A stretch of DNA of 64,000 nt, taken from positions 3,165,333 through 3,229,332 of the forward strand of contig NC_133399.1 of assembly GCF_047511655.1 (NCBI RefSeq), written 5' to 3'. Both the position numbers and the translations under genes were made by a program. The DNA comes from Castor canadensis. Taxonomy: Eukaryota; Chordata; Mammalia; Rodentia; Castoridae. Position 1 is the first letter of the stretch. Each line of letters starts with the position of its first letter. The notes under the pieces were generated by a model. It saw only the letters and a program-made list of their open reading frames with translations, was not told where the DNA came from and did no database searches. Of the stretch, positions 59,433 through 64,000 are shown in pieces.

Positions 59433-59473
59433 ATTATCCCCTATGGGATAATGATTTTGGGCATATCGCCCAA
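59433..59473. repeat. Two adjacent short inverted repeats
   Basis: Arms ATTATCCC and GGGATAAT (59433-59440, 59445-59452) with a 4-base loop are followed by TTGGGC and GCCCAA (59457-59462, 59468-59473) with a 5-base loop. The F copy at 31.95 kb lacks both hairpins. Confidence 0.75.
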
Positions 59474-59559
59474 AGTAAGATATGCAGGAACCCCAATCAT
59501 TACACAGAAGAGCTTTGCTTTCAAAGGGAGGAGAAAAGAAGAGTACAAAGAAATTTGGA

Positions 59560-59650
59560 CAGGTGGTGGAATGGCTTAAGTGGTAGAGTGCCAGCCTAGC
59601 AAGTGTGAGGCCTTGAGTTCAACCCCAAGTACCAACCCCTCCAAAAAAAT
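59560..59650 (+). mobile_element. SINE, tRNA-like body, G copy of 32070
   Basis: 'ggtggaatggcttaagtggt' through 'tgagttcaaccccaagtacc'. Close to consensus. Confidence 0.8.
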
Positions 59651-59819
59651 CTGCTTGTTTCAGAGGTGCTTTGTTTGCACTGATAAATTCAGGTAACCAT
59701 CCTTGGGGCATAATCATAAGCCTTTGTTAAGATGTGGGAGATGTCAGAAGTTGTGAAGAGTGGGTAGATAATGTAACTGTAATAGGAAGAGTGTTTGCTG
59801 CTCTGTTGTAGGTAGTGTT

Positions 59820-60960
59820 CTTTCTGTGAGATCAGGTGGTATATCCTTGGACACTGAGTGTAGAATTCCATTCACAGACTACTGGCTTGATTTCCATGTA
59901 GAAAAAGTAGTTTCAACCCTGAAAAGTCAGGAGCAACTTCTGGTTAACTACAGTGAATCCCCAGTCTTGGCTGGGCAGGGACCAGATAGGAGGCCTAGCC
60001 TGCTAAGAGCAGGTATTTTGTGCTGGCACTCTGCCAGGAAAGGTATCTTTTTTTTTTCCCCTTAGTGGTCCTGGATCAGAAGCCAAGAAGTGCTGCATGT
60101 AGTGAAATGTAGGGAGAGACAACAGGAAGAGGTCTCAGTGCTTAATACAGAATGTCCATTTCCTGGTACCACATTTTCTATATTACACTGTGCTTCCAAA
60201 ATCCATCCCTGTGACTCAGTTTCTCACTGTGCCATGCTTGTGCCACAGGTGATATTTGAGAACTGGTCATTGTAGACGCAGGAAATGGTATATTTCTGAC
60301 CTGCATGCCCAGACCAGGCAGGATCGGGAGGTTGACACTGGTCTTAGTGGCTGTGATGGAACTGGGTCTCTCCATCAAAGCCCTGAAGCCTGTAGACCAG
60401 GTCACTGCTGTTGCCACTTGTCATTTGGTCTTCTCTCTTCTATGGTTAGGACTGGGTGGGTGGGTCATACCATATTATTCTGTTAGCTACTTCTCTGTGT
60501 TATATCCCAGACCCAGAACACTGTCAGGGAGATCTGCATTAGAACTTCTACCTCTGCACATTATGGAGATGACAGAATATCATGGTTTCATGGTCTGTGG
60601 TCCTTGGGTTCCCTGCTCCCGCCAATCTCTAGGTACATCTGATTGACCTGAGTAATATAAATGTTTAAAAACTGAGTCTCAAATCCAGGGTCAGTCCCCC
60701 AACCAAGTACATTTTATGACTAATAAATTCACACATTTACAGGTAACACTCCCTTCCCCAACTCACTGAAAAGGGATATACAGTGCCTTTTTCTGTTCTT
60801 CAAGATGAAGAACAGATTTGTGGAGGTATTGAGGGTTTTAGGTTTTTGCCCTGACATAATTGATATTGAAGTTGGCCTTTGTCTAGACAGTATTTTCACA
60901 AATGAAATGCTGATATAGGTAGGACATGAACACAGTGAAAGGCAGTCATAGTGTTGGAAC
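59820..60960 (+). pseudogene. Q-g: first-exon block with ATG and weak donor
   Basis: All Q motifs are present. The exon ends in ATG at 60285-60287 followed by GTATAT, a weaker donor than the GTGAGT of Q-c. The CCAAT region reads 'agccaagaag' (60081-60090), so that box is lost. The 113-aa plus frame at 60305-60646 starts in the presumed intron and is not open in Q-c or Q-f. Confidence 0.45.
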
Positions 60961-61737
60961 AGCACCAACTCCAAGACCTGCATGATCATAAAGGTGAACC
61001 AGAGCAGGTAGGTGTTTTATAGGGAGGAGCGAACAGGAGGAGAAAGAAGAATGGAAAATAGGGACAATGAAAGGGACATCTACTAGTGGACCAGGAGATC
61101 TTTCCCTGAGGCCAGCCAGTCCATAAAGTGTCAATAAAGGATGTGTCATTTTCTGGTTCTTATTGGACATGGTCAGAGATCAGAGACATGGAGAAAGCGG
61201 AAAACATTCAGGGTAGTTTCCTTAATGAGTGTTCTGTTTCTTGTGATCAATTAATCTACTGATTTTGAGGCACAAAGTGTGGAAATTGAAAGTTTGTGCT
61301 TACCTTGTTGTAGATTTAAAAAGGAAGGATATCTAAGTGTAATGAGAATATGAAAGGATGGTGGGGTGGTGGTATTTAAGAACCAGTGTTCAGCAGGATT
61401 ACTTGAGTCATCCTGGGAAGTTTTCAGCTGTTCTCATTTGCATTCAGGTCACTGGTCTAGTCCCAATGTATTTTGTGACCATTGAGAATGTCTGTCATGG
61501 AGAGTGGAAAAACAAGATCCCTTCGGGGTATGACTGGTGGAAAAATGGTTTATTAAATTCAGAGTTTATTTGTGTCATTCTTGCTCCCAGGCTCTGCTAT
61601 GGAGTAAGAAACCTCAGAACATTCTGAGCAATAGGAACATGTTTGTTTATTTATTCTTGGTGTTTTTACTTGGTATCTGTATGGTACTAGTGAGATGGTG
61701 TACAGTGCCGTCACCAGATTACTTCAAGATAGGAAAT
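60961..61737. other. Spacer after Q-g, shared with 45.9-46.6 kb
   Basis: Non-coding. It matches the segment after Q-d but lacks the SINE and ID insertions found there. The 89-aa and 72-aa plus frames (61358-61755) overlap in different frames, with no motif. Confidence 0.45.
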
Positions 61738-61975
61738 GGTGCTCTGCACCAGTGACTCACACCTGCAATTCTATCTTAAAAGGAGAGATCAGGAGGATCA
61801 TGGTTCGAAGCCAGCTCTGGGAATATAAGCCAGCCCTGAGCAAATAGTTTGCAAGAACCTATTTAAACAATACTGGACACAAAGGAGGCATGGTGGAGTG
61901 GCTCACATGGTATATTACTTACCGAGTATGTGTGAGGCTCTGGATTCAAACCCCACTATAAAAAAATAAAAATCA
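61738..61975 (+). mobile_element. Composite SINE, plus strand, with internal duplication
   Basis: The head has 'gtgactcacacctgcaatt' and 'aggatcatggttcgaagcca'. A short 'agccagc' region is repeated before 'gagcaaatagtttgcaagaa'. The body 'catggtggagtggctcacat' and an A-rich tail follow. Confidence 0.85.
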
Positions 61976-62600
61976 AAGATGGTGAATGGTGACTATACAG
62001 AGCAAACACATGTGGCATTGGAACCTACAATGGTGTCAGCATGGTGGGATACAGTGTTAAACTTATCAAATATCTAGAGCTCTGCATTGTACACTGTCCT
62101 CAGAATTAAAATATGGGATACCCATTGGTGTTGGGGAATTCATTTGAGTTTCACAATGCCAGAAAAAGACAGCACAGCTCTGAATATTAAATTGGCTCTG
62201 CATGAGAGTTTGACACCTTTCCCAATGAGCCTGTGAAGTAGTCATTTCATAGTGGAAGGATGGAAAGTAGTGTGTGTGGCAGTCACAGAGTGAAATTTCC
62301 TTTTTTTTTTTTTAAGGTTTTCTCTGTCCTTGGCAGTTAGCCACCATGTGCTGCATCTGCACACAGACAGTGGTATCTATGGTTAAAAATGTATACAACC
62401 TTCTCCTCGTGTAGTGTAGATTCAATAGGCTTCTTCTTTGACTGGCTTTGCTTTTGTTTCCTTTATAGAATATTTTTTTTCTGTAAAATTTTGGATTATT
62501 TAAGCAGTTAGGAATTTTTTGTCATGATTTGTCTGTAAGATGCCTTAGGATGAAAGTTTTATGAACTGTTGTACAGAATTAGGAAATTTCTTTTATGGCT
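61976..62600. other. Unique spacer, nothing recognised
   Basis: No paralogue or gene. A short T run lies at about 62300-62313. Confidence 0.4.
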
Positions 62601-64000
62601 ACTTTGATGAAATAGAATTTAGTTAGGAAAATTTAATGGTACAGGAATTTATCACTTGATCTTTCCTGGATATGTGCTTACTTATTCTGTGGTTTGTCAA
62701 AAGTTGGAATTACAAAAATCACTTAATTTTGTCTAGTATTAGACAGGATTTTTGTTTGAGTATATCTTGTTTGTGTTTACTACCCCTCATGTTGAATGTT
62801 TCTTTGTATGGTATTTTTGTTGTTCTTCTTGTTTTGTTGTGTTACTGTGGTTTGAACTCAAGGCTTCACACTTGTTAGGCCCATGTTCTACCACTTCAAC
62901 CACTCTGCCAGCCCTTTATCCTGTTCTTTTTTCTTTGTTATTATTGTGGTACTGGGGGTGTATTGTGACATTTACAAAATTTTAGCTTACATGTTTTTGT
63001 TTCTGTGTATAGAACTCCTTTCAACAATTTCCATGTTTCAGATACTGGTGACACATCCTGTGAATTTTAAAATATTTTTTGTCTTCTGTCTGTATAATTG
63101 CAATCATTTTCATGTTGATTCTTTGTTCTTCTAGTCCATTTAGCTGCTACAGTGATAGCTTGATTCACCTTGTTGTATATGCATCTTTATAATGTCTATA
63201 TAATGCTTTTGATCATTTCTACATGTGTATTATCTTCTTTGTACATGGCATTTCCACTTTGCTGTTTGTTCAATATGTTTGCCTACAATCATTTGATTCT
63301 ACTTTAGACAGTTCCATAAAAGACTTTGTGGAATGAGTGCATGCCTGAAATTTTTCAGAGTTCAATATTCTCCTTCTGAAAATAGAATTTTAGACACAAG
63401 GATCACACTCCTCAGAGTCACCCTTAAATGTCAAATAAAGAAGCATGGTGAAGGCAGGGAAAGGAGAATTTTTACACAGTTTGGGATATGCTGTGGGAAG
63501 AGGCAAATAAGTACTCAGCTCATCTTCAGCCATCTGCAGGCTATAGACATGAGATACAGATGTAAATAGTCAAAGAACTGGGGGCAGGGACAAAATACAT
63601 GCATAGTCAAAGGGTTCCAGTCACAAGTGTTGTCTAGTTGGTATTAACTCAGCTGTAGTTTTGGGAAGAATTCTAGAGTTGTTATCTTGAGGATAGTCCA
63701 TCCAAAGGTGGGTCTTCTGTTGTGTGTAGTTTTGGTTCCATGTCATGAAGATATTAGCTATCTTGTCCTTCCTAGATTCCAAGGGAGATGGAAGATGACT
63801 GCAGAGTGAATGGCTCAGAGCAAAGACAGATTCAAAAGGGAGAGATGCCATGTTTTTCCTGCATTTATTTAATTTGTGTGCTGGGTAACGTGTCCATGCC
63901 TTTCAGCAAAAGCAGTTTGAGGAATGCTTCCTATTCTTTTCCATTGACAATCCATGTTTCTCTGTCTCTTCATATTTGTTGTTATTTGTTACTTCTGTGT
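62600..64000 (+). repeat. Duplicon E, start of a further copy, cut by the window end
   Basis: It aligns with 11500-13330 and 36050-37800 ('cattttcatgttgattcttt', 'gattctactttagacagttc', 'gtcaaagaactgggggcagg'). It carries its own reversed SINE body at 62838-62915. The copy must continue beyond the window, where a further U6 pseudogene, LTR and Q block would be expected. Confidence 0.7.
62838..62915 (-). mobile_element. SINE, reversed tRNA-like body, E only
   Basis: 'gttactgtggtttgaactca' through 'accactctgccagccct'. A and B have no SINE at this place. Confidence 0.8.

Larger units (their letters stand above)
56540..60960 (+). repeat. Duplicon G, paired with 29.05-33.5 kb
   Basis: Same order of SINEs, P block and Q block as in F. 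Spacer stretches without other features (57.43-58.26 and 59.65-59.82 kb) are non-coding. A 75-aa antisense frame at 57423-57650 is closed in F. Confidence 0.75.

Noticed and set aside
1-64000. Search for a KRAB box or C2H2 zinc-finger exons
   Set aside because: I looked for the conserved KRAB-A pattern and the TGEKPY-type linker in the open frames and found none, so no zinc-finger coding exon is annotated.

Overview
The window looks like non-coding DNA from a mammal, most likely a rodent near beavers and kangaroo rats (Castorimorpha). The clues are repeats. There are dozens of copies of a composite SINE with a 7SL/B1-like head and a tRNA-like body. There are two ID-type tRNA-Ala-derived SINEs, and one 5'-truncated L1 tail of a type I associate from memory with beaver. 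No stretch reads as a convincing protein-coding gene. The longest open frames (151 aa or less) are antisense or out-of-frame artefacts inside repeated, non-coding blocks.

The main structure is a mosaic of segmental duplications. The clearest pair is duplicon A (about 9.07-20.53 kb) and duplicon B (about 33.67-45.88 kb), collinear over roughly 11.5-12 kb. Older partial copies lie at 47.9-53.1 kb (C), 53.2-54.8 kb (D) and 62.6-64.0 kb (E). A second collinear pair is 29.05-33.5 kb and 56.5-60.96 kb. Ancient insertions travelled with the duplications: a U6 snRNA pseudogene present three times and a MaLR-like LTR present three times. Later insertions mark individual copies: a solo LTR in B, an ID element at 46.45 kb, and SINEs.

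Within these duplications sit two families of promoter-plus-first-exon blocks, called P and Q here. The best P copy (8.19-9.31 kb) is CpG-rich. It carries two CCAAT boxes and a YY1-like motif, followed by a short exon ending in an ATG directly followed by a GTGAGA donor. That layout matches the first exon of KRAB zinc-finger genes, where the start codon is the last codon of exon 1. I infer, without proof, that this is the 5' part of an expanded KRAB-ZNF-type cluster. I found no KRAB box and no C2H2 finger exon, so the window holds first exons and introns only, or dead copies.

Layout: 0-7.1 kb, AT-rich sequence with SINEs and one old duplicon fragment near 4.7 kb. 7.1-9.3 kb, two tandem P blocks. 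9.3-20.5 kb, duplicon A ending in a Q block. 20.5-23.2 kb, a P block, an L1 fragment nested in a SINE, and a truncated Q block. 23.2-25.95 kb, a decayed class I-like endogenous retrovirus. 26-29 kb, mostly unique sequence. 29-33.5 kb, P and Q blocks. 33.7-45.9 kb, duplicon B. 45.9-64 kb, alternating Q and P blocks with older duplicon pieces.
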